Made by a program: the position numbers and the translations under genes. From Pleurotus djamor (taxonomy: Eukaryota; Basidiomycota; Agaricomycetes; Agaricales; Pleurotaceae): a stretch of DNA of 44,824 nt. The DNA is taken from positions 1-44,824 of the forward strand of contig JAPEVF010000361.1 in the NCBI GenBank assembly GCA_029747585.1. Direction: 5' to 3'. Each line of letters begins with the position of its first letter. The stretch's first letter is position 1. Shown here piece by piece: positions 1-10,490 of the stretch. Below the pieces are notes generated by a model. It made no database searches and had not been told where the DNA came from. It saw only the letters and a program-made list of their open reading frames with translations.

Positions 1-218
1 AATTTTTTTTGTTTTGTTTATCAACGCTTTCAGAGCTTTCCTAGCTTTCCTAGCTTTTCCAGCTTTTTGTGCTTTTGAAGCATTGGCGCTCGCTATGTAA
101 GTATTACAGCATCTTTTCTTGCTTTGTCATACCTCTTGTACAAAGCATAACTTTAAGCGCTTTTTCTATTTTAGATATACAAGATACCTTTCTCCCACAG
201 CTTCTTGATCTTATCTAG

Positions 219-1428
219 CTTCCATCTGCTCCTGGTAAAAATGATGTTTTCCTGATGTCATCACTCTCCCTCCCTCGCCAACATGCTCTTCAGCATTATG
301 CTTCGAAGATTGAGCTTTTTGGATCACCAAATGGCCTTTGCTCATCAATAACGGAGTCGAAGCACATCAAAGCTGTCAAAGAGCCCTGGAGGCGTTCAAG
401 CCGGAACAATGCTGCCCCGCAAATGGTCAAAACAATCACCCGACTCGACAAGCTCGCTGCCCTGGGACGAATCTTCCAAAATCGCAACATGCTAAATGAT
501 AGTCTTCCTGCTCACGCCGCAGCAGTGGCTTCAGGGCACCCTCCCCCGATTGCTCCATATAGCAGTATCCTGGAAACGGTCGCCTGTGATCTATCAACAC
601 CGGCCTCTGATGAGGATGACAATGATGGCGAACCAATGCCAGGTCTCCCATCCCTCTCGCAGGTTACATTAGCCGCTCGAACAGGTGAATCGTTACTTGT
701 ACAATAGACATCTCCGCGCTGATCCACTGATGCGGATCTGTCTTACAACAGAGCAAGGATACCCCAAGGATTTGATTCCTCTTGCTGCCTATATTGGACA
801 ACCTGGCTTTCCGCTAGCACTTCGTCGATTTGTCTTTTCACAGCGACATCCAGATTACATCGAATTTCCCTTCCCCCTCCCCGAATTCACATCAAAGATC
901 AAGGTGTTTCACTCCGCACTTGCCTCATACTATGCACCTAGTGATCTCTGTGGATCAGGTGGCATGTACCGCGAACGTATCCGAGCAAATCCCTCCTGGG
1001 GTCCCGAGCTTTATCCGCGTTATGATACGGTCTTTGTCACCGTTCAGGATACTAGTAACTCAGATGAACAAGTTGAGGTCCTCATGGGGGGTTTGCTGGT
1101 CGCGCGCGTCCTCCTTTTCTTCTCTTTTCACGACCCTATCTTACATGAAGAAATACCGTGTGCCCTTGTCAACTGGTTTGTTCACACATCGGACCGCCCT
1201 GATATTTCCACAGGTATGTGGGTTCTCAAACCCGAGTTGTCTGGAAGCCGCCCCCCAGTCGAGGTCATTCACCTAGATACTATTGTTCGCGGCGCTCACT
1301 TACTGCCGCAATATGGATTTGGTGCCCTGCCCGAGTCCTTTTCATATGTGGATGCATTGAGCTCCTTCAAAAAGTACTTTGTTAATCACTTCGTCGACTA
1401 CCACGCCCATGAGTTACTTACAAATTGA
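219..1428 (+). pseudogene. C-terminal relic of a Plavaka-type DNA transposase
   Basis: Two exons joined by an intact intron at 685-751 (GTGAAT...CAACAG) give a continuous frame ending at 1428. The first exon carries the block NGLCSSITESKHIKAVKEPW and the second carries VARVLLFFSF, ALVNWFVHTSDRPDISTGMW and HLDTIVRGAHLLPQYG. From family knowledge these blocks are the C-terminal part of Plavaka transposases, a CACTA-related group in Agaricomycetes. The catalytic N-terminal part is absent: an in-frame TAG stands at 216 and the T-rich DNA from 1 to 215 shows no matching coding sequence. The element is therefore truncated and should not be able to move by itself. The second exon is open to its stop, so decay is either recent or concentrated upstream. 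The identification rests on recalled motifs. Confidence 0.8.
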
Positions 1429-1536
1429 CCGTGGTCATTTATGGACTTTATATCATTTTACATACTTTTCCCGGCTTTTTGACTTTACAATCGGACTTTA
1501 CATCTTTTCGCTCTTTTTACCTTTTGCAATATTCCC

Positions 1537-1560
1537 AAAAGTGCGAAAAGTGCGAAAAGT
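1537..1560. repeat. Short direct repeats at the presumed right end of the Plavaka relic
   Basis: Two and a half copies of a 9 bp unit (AAAAGTGCG) lie about 110 bp past the transposase stop in a T-rich tract. Runs of this kind are usual in subterminal DNA of Plavaka elements, so the transposon edge is probably close to here. The matching left end was not found, and no target-site duplication could be defined. Confidence 0.4.
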
Positions 1561-1771
1561 CCTAAAGGAAATCAACGGTTTGCTGATGCAGAGGAGTCAC
1601 GGGATGTTAAGTATTATTCCTGGCTCGACTCGGTTCTCCATTTCCGGAATATTCGAAGTAGGCTTGCTGAGCGCTCAAGTTCTCCCTGTTGTCACCTTGC
1701 GTCCATCTGCTCACCCCAGGCTGTGCCGCATTCAAGCCACAAAATTTCTCGATCGCTCATCTACATTCAAA

Positions 1772-3392
1772 ATGGTCGGTACCATTCCTTTGACTTGAAA
1801 CCTGACTTTGCTTGAATTTATCGACGGTCTGAAAATTGAATGGATAGGCCATTTCGACCAATCTTGAAGCTCAACGTCAAATCGATGAGGAGATCGAGGT
1901 CCACATGGCGGAAGTTCGTCGACTACTCAAGCGACGGAACACCTACTCAGCCATAAATCAACTCCCCGACGAGGTCTTGTCAGCATTCTTCATAGCCGCC
2001 AATGATTGGGGTATAGTTAGTGTGCTGGAGATGGCCAGTGTCTGTTCTCGGTGGAGACAGATTTGCTTGGATACCCCACAGCTATGGACGACAATCTCAT
2101 TGACGTATCCACGTTGGTGTACCGAGCTTCTAAGTCGCTCGAAAGAGTGCCCATTGACTATTGACCTCACGGATAATCAAAGTCTTGGAACGAACTTGGT
2201 GCGGATCGCCTCACATTTGGTGCCTCACACGAGCCGGTTTGCCGACATTGCAATTTGCGGCTACGATGAAGACTTCGACACACTCATGTCCTTGTTCCTG
2301 CGTCCGAGCTTCGGGATACCAGCTCCCCGACTAGAAAGCGTTTCAATTCTCTTCAGACATGGCCTGGGCAAAATGCTGGAACAGTTCTGGGACAAGTTGA
2401 TTTCTCTCCGATCGTTGAGGCTCACTGGCGTCCTCCCAACCATCACCTCACTCATGCCGAACTTGGTGTATCTGCGCATTTCCACATGGGACCATGGGAA
2501 CCACCTTTCAGTACCATGGCTGATCGACCTCTTTCGAAACACACCACACATAGAAACCGTGGACATTCGGGAGGTCTCCTCAGCTTCTCCCATTGTCGTC
2601 GTGGGGGTATCGCCAATCTCCCTTGCCCGTCTCGGATCACTGTCCATATCAATGGGTAGCTTCAGAGAGTTAAAACTCTTCTCCTTTCTGCAATTACCAG
2701 CCGCAACAACTATTTCGCTTATCATTGTGCCTCTGAATGATGAACCGAGTCCTGAGACGAACTTCGCGCTTCTCCAACCTCTCATTGCACAACGTTTCTC
2801 TCATGCCTCCCCTTCCCTTGATGTCAGCGTCGATGACAGGCATTACTCGGTGGATACAACTAGACTCGGTATAAGCGTGACGGATGGCGTCGGTAACGAC
2901 ATCTCCCACCTATGCATCATACTCCCAACACGACAGTTGAACCGAGTCGAACTTATTGGCTCACTCCCGCTCGGCAAGATCCACAAACTCAAAATTCGTT
3001 TCCCCGAGGAAGCGTTGGCATGGTCAGAGAAAATCCCACTCTTTTCTCAACTGAGGGAACTTCATGTGGACACGGTGGCTTTTCTTCTATCCGTTGCAGT
3101 GGTACCCTCAGCTTCATCTGAACACCAAAGTGGGAGGTTCATCCACGGGGAGCTGGAAAAAATCTCTATAACTTGGGACAATCGATCAACGGGACGCGAC
3201 TGGGCTCAATTTCTTCGCGTATGTCAGTCTCACCACAAACGTGGAAAGCGTTTGCAACTACACATTTCGGGCTGCGATATTCCCATTTCCTTCGGGAAAG
3301 CCTTGAAGGCGTATACCGAGCTTGATTGGGATGAAAGAGGGTCAGATGCGCTTGTCGAGCCATTCGAAGAGCTCCCATCGGTGAATGAGTAG
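1772..3392 (+). CDS. F-box/LRR-like protein, paralog 1
   Basis: Model: join(1772..1774,1848..3392), 515 aa. The ATG at 1772 is followed at once by an intron (1775-1847, GTCGGT...GGATAG). Exon 2 opens with AISTNLEAQRQIDEEIEVH, a short charged helix shared by all paralogs, then RRLLKRRNTYSAINQLPDEV. The F-box spans about residues 38-85 (LPDEVLSAFF, SVCSRWRQICLDTPQLW). The rest is an irregular leucine-rich region, with blocks such as SLRSLRLTG and MPNLVYLRI. The F-box family role is to bind Skp1 and present substrates to an SCF ubiquitin ligase; the substrate is unknown. The short exon 1 was chosen because paralogs 2, 3, 4, 6 and 7 have the same arrangement. The promoter abuts the Plavaka relic, and the 3' flank is shared with paralogs 3 and 4. 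The donor GTCGGT is unusual but allowed. Confidence 0.85.
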
Positions 3393-3484
3393 ACGGATAC
3401 GGATGCAATGATGAGTCATAGAGTAGCATGGACCCAGCTTGAGGTGGCACATGTAATAGGAAGAGTAGTGACGTATGAAGCGAA

Positions 3485-3605
3485 TCCAACACGCAATGTT
3501 CATGACCTTGTGGTTTCACTTTATTTCAACAAAGACTCTAGGTAAGTATACGTAGTAGGCTTTTTACTTCTACTTTACTTTGACTTCTCTAAGCGTAGGT
3601 AATCG
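3485..3605 (+). repeat. Conserved 3' flank shared by F-box genes 1, 3 and 4
   Basis: About 120 bp beyond the stop, with CATGACCTTGTGGTTTCACT, a CTCTAGGTAAGTA motif and TTCTACTTTACTTTGACTTC. The same series appears on the minus strand at about 13155-13275 and 18735-18850. It probably marks the 3' UTR and polyadenylation region of a shared ancestor and shows that the duplicated block runs past the coding region. Confidence 0.7.
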
Positions 3606-3879
3606 ATGAAGGGATGGAGGAGGGAGATGGAAGGGGGAATAAGACGGTAGGTAGGTAGGTAGCCAATGAAGTAAATGCGAGGACATGAACGAGCGCGAGG
3701 AAGAAGAATCATGGAGAAAGGAGTCTAAGGCTCCGACAGGGAAGGGTTGATGAACGATTGACAAGGAGCACAAGGGGGGAGAGTCCAAGGGATCGCTACA
3801 CAAGAAAACACGGCACGGAAAGGGGGAGTCCATCGTCATCGTCTTCATCGCCATTACCCATCTGCATAGCCGGTCACCT

Positions 3880-4191
3880 CCTACCTCCAATCTCCAACCA
3901 ACACCACCACTTCCGCCCATACCGCACTCCGTTCGAAGACCAAAACCAAAGCCACCTCTCCCTCCTTGAGGTAGCGGATCCTAGATATCGTCTAGTGATG
4001 GGTTGTGTCGATATTCTACACATCCGAAGGCCAGGCCAGGAGCTAAGGAAAGGCAACGATGAGCATGAGTGAGTGGGAAGGAGACGGTGGGTACTCACAC
4101 ATGTATCGTAGTCAATTCCATGGGCAGTGGTTCGGCAGCTGCACGAAAATCTGAACCCGAGGCATGTAGGGTATGCATCATCGTCCTGCAT
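3880..4191 (-). pseudogene. Decayed copy of the small two-exon gene at 23687
   Basis: On the minus strand an open stretch from 4191 ends in HGIDYDTC, followed by a GTGAGT donor and later a CCTTAG acceptor, then LLAWPSDV and a stop. The copy at 23687-23945 has HGTDYNTC, a GTGAGT donor and LLAIGC at the same places. Further along, RTEC and the glycine-rich tail are still readable in the DNA, but an inserted stop cuts the frame here. Splice sites survive better than the frame. It lies just beyond the 3' end of F-box gene 1. Confidence 0.35.
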
Positions 4192-6205
4192 TAGATGCGT
4201 AAGCGCGTTGGCGGGCCCTGGAGAGGTTACTATGGAACAAGGAAAGAGAGCGCGACGTTAGTATAAATGCAGGCGTAGGATAAAAGAAATACGTACCAGA
4301 ATACTCTAGGCAACGACAGGTTCCATACGCCACTGCCATAATCCTAGTCGCTCCCTTCATTCATTATCTCTGTCGCTCCTCCCCCTCATCTCGCAGCGCG
4401 TCCAATTAAGTGTATAACGCGAACGTCTGGAGCTTCATGACATGCTGACAATCGTGTTCCCATGCGAACGGCATGGGGGTATGTCCAGCCCAGACAGCGA
4501 GCCCAGTAACGACGAGAGTTGGGTATCCATCATCTCGTGGTAGGCCATGAGATCTTTGGGTTGAAAGCAACCAGCGTGCACTTTCAGGTAAGAGTTTTGG
4601 AGAAGGAGAGTCATAGAGGCCTTCGGGATTGATAATGAGCTTGTGTATGGATGCGGTCGAGCGTGTTTGAAAACGCGAAAGCCTGCCGATCATGGTTCAC
4701 ACTGACAGGTCCTTTCGATACAGTGACCAAGGTAAGCTCTGCGGCACGTCCTTCGTCATCTTCATCGTCCACTTTCCACCGACCACAACCACCTCTCAAG
4801 CTTCAACGTCAACGCCATGGCCTCCCAAATCCCAACCGCCGACACATTTCAGCGCCCATAACCCGCCCGTGCCCTAGGCATTTCACAATTCGCGGCCCAA
4901 GACACGGACCCCAAAAAACCAAGCTTCGAAATCCGAGCCTATAACCAAAAAGACCCGTAGCACGTATGGACCCAGCCCAGCTACGAAAACCAGAATCATA
5001 GTCGAAGCCATGCAACATGTCGATGTTGCTAGGGAAGAAAGGGCGAGAAGGGGAGGATACGAAGGAGGCATAAAGTGCTGGTCAATGGATGGGGGGGTTG
5101 AGTGGATCGTGGATCACGGATGAAGATGATGAGCTTGAGGGAGAGGGCTTGGTGCGAAAGTCGCAGTTGCATCCGGGTATGAGGAGGGTGTATGTAGATG
5201 TTGCCGACCGTGCTCAGGTCGTTTCGGGATGGTCCTTCGTCGTCTTCATCGTCCACCTATCTCTGAGCATCAACGTCTAATCGAGACCTTCAAAATCCCA
5301 TCTCACTGCGGCCGACATCCCAGTTTCACACATTCACCGTCCGTTGCGGTTCCTTCCGAGTTATCCACGCGAAAAAAGCAAGCCTCGAAAGCCTAACGCA
5401 CAGACTACGGAGCGAAAACATGACCACCGTCAAAACTATCATGTCGATGCTGAAATTAAAGACGGGGAGGACGGGTGGATCAATGGGGGTTGACGAACAT
5501 ATGGGCGGTGGTGGCAGTGACAGGAGGGATCGAGCTTGGTGGGTGTGATGTTGAGGAAAGCGGTAGCTCGCAAGAGGAGGCGGGGGAGCCGAAGACCACA
5601 AAGGATGGGCGGTGGGTATTCTTCATCATCGTCGCTGCCTAGTAATCACCAGGTTGCCCAACGTCTCGACTACCATCCGTACCTAACCAGTATAACCCGG
5701 CCATTCCCACCTGCCCACCACGACGATGTCCAAGCTCTAGCACGATGGCCTTCCAGCCGTGTGGCGCCGTTCGTCATTAGAGTGAGCGGTGCGTGGGGGT
5801 AATTCTTCGAGGTATCAAGCCAAAGGCAGTGAGAAGCTAGTTGTTTGAAAAACGGCGACAACCCGTCGATGGTGGGCAGTGTAGACCTCTCCAAGTCTGC
5901 AGTATCGGAAGACGCTGGAGTAGAGGTTTTTCATGATTTTCCTGGCAATGAAGTGACCGTAACGTTCAGCTCGAAGCAACCAGCTCGATGAACCCCATCC
6001 GTTTTGTCTGAGGGAATTTCCTAAAGGCATTGCGGTAAGCACACGGTCAACACCACATCATGGGCTAATACTCACTTATGACTTCATCCGTTCAGCTATG
6101 CGTGTAGGGTTCCTTGAGCTTGAGCTTGGGGCATGGAGATGGATAACGCGTTTGAAGATAACCTCAACCAAAAGTGATTACGATTTTGTTGGGTTACGCG
6201 GACGA

Positions 6206-6242
6206 ATTCTCACGATCAATAAAAGACTCTCACAGTCAATTG
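6206..6242 (+). promoter_or_regulatory. Paired TCTCAC(A/G)(G/A)TCAAT motif upstream of F-box gene 2
   Basis: Two near-identical 13 bp boxes, TCTCACGATCAAT and TCTCACAGTCAAT, begin about 21 bp apart (two helical turns), near 490 bp before the ATG. Related pairs in the same orientation relative to the gene precede F-box genes 3 and 4. A regulatory role is inferred from position and repetition; a remnant of a small transposon end is an alternative. Confidence 0.4.
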
Positions 6243-6727
6243 CGGAAGCTCGGCAAGACGGCTCCTGAGTCCTCCTCGAATCCCAGGGGGTCTCCTGGAC
6301 TTCTTTTTTTCGTTGCGAAAAGCTGAGATCCATGCGTACACCCACGGAGAACGCTTCGAATTCTTAGGTAAACTGCTTTAATGCTCCCCACGCACTGTAA
6401 ACGGGCCAAAGCCACTAACATCGTCTTTGTGGACGCTGATCGACGAAGCCACAGCTCACGCGCACGGTTCAACTAAGGCTGACAAGAAACCAAACTCAAC
6501 CGAGAGAAGACGCTAGCAATTCTTCAAAAGACTCGACGCTATTTAGATTTCTAGTCGATGGGCTCCGAGGGCGGCAATGCTACACAGCAGTCAGAGCGCC
6601 CCTTCTACAGCTAACCTCCACAGCTTCGATGTGAACAGCTTGATATAGTTCCTCTGCCTCGTTTTCACTCGCTCATCTTCATCCTCCTCCACAGCTGAGA
6701 TCCAAGAAAATATCGTCTGCTTTGAGA

Positions 6728-8386
6728 ATGGTGAGCATGCTTCTGACTCAAAGGCGACGCTTCTCCAATTTATTGACCATCCGAAATTCGAATCACCAAC
6801 AACAGGGCATCACCACTAACCATGAAGCTCAACGGGAGATCGACCGGGTAGTCCAATACCATATGGTGATCGTTCGTCGTCTCCTTGGACGGCGGAACAC
6901 GTACGCGGCGATCTTCACGCTTCCATACGAAATACTGTCGAAAATCTTCCTGATCGCCAACGAAAACGCACCAGACATCACTGAAACTCTGCGGGATATT
7001 GCAAGCGTCTGCACCTACTGGCGGCGAATATGCCTAGATACTCCGCAGCTGTGGGCGGCGGTATCATTAGACCAGCCTCTGTGGCTGAGGGAATCGCTGC
7101 GACGCTCGAGGACTTCACCCTTGACCGTCACTATAGACGATTCGGCGGGCAGGTGCACGCTGACGGCCCTTGACAGGTTGGCGTCAGCTTTAGTCCATGA
7201 GGTTCATCGGTTCCAAGAGGTGCAGATAATCTGCGGTCCCCTATGGATCGAAAAGCTCATCTCCTTGTTCTTCCTTCCAACTCTCGGGCTCGCCGCTCCT
7301 CTCCTTCGCAAACTCAAAATTTCCACGGGTTATGCAGTAAATCAATACAGTCACCCTGATTTACTTCGTATTTTCTGGACTCGACTGGACTCACTCCAAT
7401 CATTGGAACTCACCGGATACGTGCCTATCACAACGTCCCCCATGCCGAAGCTAACATTTCTGTGCATAAACACATTTGGGGATTGCCTATCGGTGCCATG
7501 GCTGATGAACCTTCTCCGAAACGCGCCACACGTCGAAGAGGTCGCCGTAGGCACAATTTCGTTGAAGACCCCCATGTCCGTCTCCAATAGCCATCCCATC
7601 AACCTTCCAAGTCTCCGATCCCTTGAGCTTACATTTGAATCTCTTCAAGGGTCGGAGATATTCTCCCATCTTGAGATCCCTGCGTCAATCCCCTGTCGTA
7701 TCAGATTCAACAACGAACACGATCCAATCCGTAGCACAAACGAGCTCTCTCCTCTCAAACATTTTATCTCAGACCGCATTCCCCCCGCCACAATGTCTCT
7801 CCACCTGATTATTTGCCACAACTACGGCGAATACATCCTAGAAGTCAGGGATATTACAAACGAAACCATCCTGGTCAACATATCCATCACTTACCTCCCA
7901 CATACATTCACAGACCCCGCCGTTATCATTGGTTCGATGCCGCTTGAAAGGATCCACACGCTCACCCTCGAAGGGCCCATCGGTGACATGTTGGATTTGT
8001 CGAACTTCCTTCCCTACCTCATCAACCTCAGAACCATCCAAGTCGAGGATGTCAGTATCCTTTTTCTGATCGCAGGGGACAAAGACCCCTTGGAGGACGC
8101 AACTTCTGACGGCTTTTGCAACCACAAGTTGGAAAGAGTCAGTGTCGCCTACGATGCGAAGTCAACGCCTCACGACTGGGAGCGTTTCATTTCCTCGTTG
8201 GTAGCGCGTTACCGTCATGGAGAGTCTTTCCGGTATTTAAAGGTACGTAAGTGTAATATTCCGATAGAATACGCTCAGCAGTTGGAAGTGTGTGATGACT
8301 TGGAATTGGAGTGGGATGGGGAGGGGATACGTGCGAGTATGACGAATGAAAGAGCTTGGATGCATCGGACTTGGATGAACTCGTAG
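6728..8386 (+). CDS. F-box/LRR-like protein, paralog 2
   Basis: Model: join(6728..6730,6806..8386), 527 aa. Exon 1 is ATG only; the intron 6731-6805 is GTGAGC...AACAG. Exon 2 begins GITTNHEAQREIDR, then RRLLGRRNTYAAIFTLPYEI. The F-box is at about residues 38-85 (SVCTYWRRICLDTPQLW). Irregular leucine-rich segments follow (SLQSLELTGYVP, MPKLTFLCINT, SVPWLMNLLRNAPH). The intron is 75 bp and has no in-frame stop, so its retention would add 25 residues rich in Arg, Leu, Ser and Gln at the N-terminus. By family it is a candidate SCF substrate adaptor; its target is unknown. It is more diverged from genes 1, 3 and 4 than they are from each other, and its 3' flank lacks the shared block. Confidence 0.85.
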   Translation: MVSMLLTQRRRFSNLLTIRNSNHQQQGITTNHEAQREIDRVVQYHMVIVRRLLGRRNTYAAIFTLPYEILSKIFLIANENAPDITETLRDIASVCTYWRRICLDTPQLWAAVSLDQPLWLRESLRRSRTSPLTVTIDDSAGRCTLTALDRLASALVHEVHRFQEVQIICGPLWIEKLISLFFLPTLGLAAPLLRKLKISTGYAVNQYSHPDLLRIFWTRLDSLQSLELTGYVPITTSPMPKLTFLCINTFGDCLSVPWLMNLLRNAPHVEEVAVGTISLKTPMSVSNSHPINLPSLRSLELTFESLQGSEIFSHLEIPASIPCRIRFNNEHDPIRSTNELSPLKHFISDRIPPATMSLHLIICHNYGEYILEVRDITNETILVNISITYLPHTFTDPAVIIGSMPLERIHTLTLEGPIGDMLDLSNFLPYLINLRTIQVEDVSILFLIAGDKDPLEDATSDGFCNHKLERVSVAYDAKSTPHDWERFISSLVARYRHGESFRYLKVRKCNIPIEYAQQLEVCDDLELEWDGEGIRASMTNERAWMHRTWMNS

Positions 8387-10490
8387 TCCGGTCGTCGTTG
8401 AAGAGCGTAAGCCCGTTCCTCAACGCAGTTTTTTAAGGTTAACCCTCGATTCGTCGTTTCCAATGTCATTGTGAGCATCGACTGAAGGGGAGGACGACCT
8501 CAAACTGAATCAATGATGAGTCACCTACCTTGTGTAATCAGCTTGGCTGGCCTCTCCCCCNTNCCCATCAACCAATGCCTTTCTTGCAGGGGCAAAATCA
8601 GGGGGATTAGAAATTAGTTTCGCCAAGCAAGACGCTTTCGGCAAGTTCGTCTCACAGTCAATACGAATGTCTCACAGTCAATTTCGGAATCTAGACACTC
8701 GTTTCAACGGCTCGTCTCTTCGATGTCTCTAATTTTACCCAGGCACAAAGCCTCATTTCCATCCATCACGGTGCCATAAGCTCGCTCATGTGGTACCGTC
8801 AACGTTAATGCTAAAATTTCAAGACTGAACGTGGGCGGTGCCGAAGGGGAGCATGAGTTCAACGTGAGTTCAATCCCCATTTTCAACGAACCATCGTTCG
8901 CCTCAGGAACCAACTCTGACACTGAACCACTGCCCAGTAAAGTACTCGCTGCGTTTCACTTCTTTAGATTCATCGCTCTTGAGTACTGAGTACTGAGGCC
9001 TTAGGCCTGAGATCTGAGACTCGAAGCTTTGAAAACTCACCTCCTCTACATCTACGCCAACCCGAAGCACCCAACCCCGCTTGCGTTTTTCTCCTGAATC
9101 GAATCTTCCGAGGTTCTCCTTTGTTGGTTTGTTTTCATTTATTGTCCCCTCGTGGCCTATTCCAAACTTACATTCGCCTAGAGTACTTTGATGGTACTCA
9201 CACATGCCTACCACCCTCTATTTTTAGCGTTAGCTTTCGGCGTATGTATCACCGCCCACCACGCTACTTGGCAAATTTCATCAAATCCCGGTCGCTCGCT
9301 TTCACCCCGCCTGAGATTCCCAGGGGATCTCACCGTTTGAATTTCGCTCGGCTAATGGCAGAAGTGGGAGAGATGACCAGCATGGTCGTATGGGTACACA
9401 GATGGTGGCGTGCTCCCATGCTCTCTAACCGCGTGCGTATGTTCAATTTGCAGTGTTTGATTTACCCGCATTGCACGCGTTGACATCAGAAAATTTCTCA
9501 GCCTACCATCGGGCCTGTTCTTTCCCCACAACCGTATCCTTCGGATTCATGCGTCATAATCCTTCGCATTTTCCCTTCTTGTGTCTTTTCCTCTCAATCG
9601 AAGGACTTCGCTATGAACGCCTAACTCGACATCCAAGTCCCCTCCATTATCTTCGTCGTCACAATCCTTTCCGCGACGTGAAGTGTGCCGCAGCCAATGT
9701 AACCACGTGCGTATGTTCGCTGTTCTCAGTTTCTTGCATTGGATTTATCCGCCCTTTTACATAATTTGTTCCACACACAGATCTAGAGTTGAGTGGGAGA
9801 GATCAGAAAACTTCGGTGTATCATCAAGCGTGTTCTATTTTCCAACTTTCTTGGTCCTTCCTTTCCCCCACAACAACGACGCCAACTTTTTGGCTGTTGG
9901 GGCTTCCACTTTCATTCCGCTCGTTTTTCTGTCCTCTTGTTCCCTCTTCAGTCTTTTCCATCATCACATACGCCTTCATCAATCCGGATCCACGTATAGC
10001 TGCAAATCTTCCCCGTCACCTGTATTTCCTGACATACGCCGCCGCGCGCGTTCCCCCCGCCCAGTATCCACCACAATCCTTTCGTTTATATGTGAAGAGC
10101 ATCCCCTTCTCAACAAATTGGAATTCGCCCCAACTCCCATCGCGTCTTCTAGACCACATCCTGGGATTCTGGTTTCCCCGCCCATCCCCGCTGTGTAACT
10201 ACTACCAGCTTCTCACCGGAACCTACCAACCATCGCTTTCCACCTATCTACCTATTCATACGGCCGCCCGTAGGACCGTAACGCACCACAATATCAGGAT
10301 TCGGTGGCTGATCGTATAATATATTCATACGATCGTGACCACTAAATAAAATTTCGCGTCCGCGTGCGTGTTTCCCACCTCTCGTTCTCCCTTACCCCAC
10401 CCTTATCCTTTCATTTTATCTACTCCACACTCATACGCTTGCCCGCCTTTAGGATTTAGACTTCCTACGCGCGTATTAATCTGTAGAGAG
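8387..10490. other. Gene-free stretch between F-box gene 2 and the DUF6534 gene
   Basis: No supported gene. It contains ambiguous bases at 8561 and 8563, a pair of TCTCACAGTCAAT boxes at 8650-8684, a heptamer repeat at 8980-9021, and two diverged copies of a few-hundred-bp stretch. Those copies show as GTGCGTATGTTC at about 9433 and 9708 and as GTGGGAGAGAT at about 9365 and 9791. Longer open frames between 9.4 and 10.3 kb overlap in several frames, are C/T-driven and show no family motif. The last 130 bp before 10491 is pyrimidine-rich, as expected of a fungal core promoter. Confidence 0.5.
8980..9021. repeat. Heptamer minisatellite, six units of TGAGNNN type
   Basis: Six consecutive 7 bp units: TGAGTAC, TGAGTAC, TGAGGCC, TTAGGCC, TGAGATC, TGAGACT. 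The first four bases are held in five units while the last three vary. Function unknown. Confidence 0.6.

Larger units (their letters stand above)
3606..6700. repeat. Gene-poor block A, diverged inverted copy of blocks C and D
   Basis: No full gene is seen. Read on the minus strand, the sequence aligns in patches with the 15.9-18.7 kb and 21.5-24.0 kb blocks. Shared landmarks are GGTCGGCAACATC (about 5.2 kb), GATCCACGATCCACTCAACC (about 5.1 kb), TTCGAAGCTTGGTTTTTTGG (about 4.9 kb) and GTGGACGATGAAGATGACGA (about 4.76 kb and again near 5.25 kb). The landmark GGACGATGAAGA thus recurs about 485 bp apart inside the block. The part from 5.4 to 6.7 kb holds less recognisable DNA and the promoter of F-box gene 2. 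Confidence 0.55.

Noticed and set aside
1379..1798. 139-codon frame across the end of the Plavaka relic and the promoter of F-box gene 1
   Set aside because: It covers AT-rich subterminal transposon DNA and a promoter conserved with genes 3 and 4 at the DNA level only.
2261..2785. Minus-strand frame of 174 codons inside F-box gene 1, and similar shadows inside genes 3, 4 and 7
   Set aside because: Antisense shadows of the conserved coding frame. They recur in the paralogs only because the coding strand is conserved.
9453..10319. Overlapping plus-strand frames of 100-176 codons before the DUF6534 gene
   Set aside because: Several frames are open at once because the DNA is C/T-rich. No family motif and no conserved start or splice pattern.
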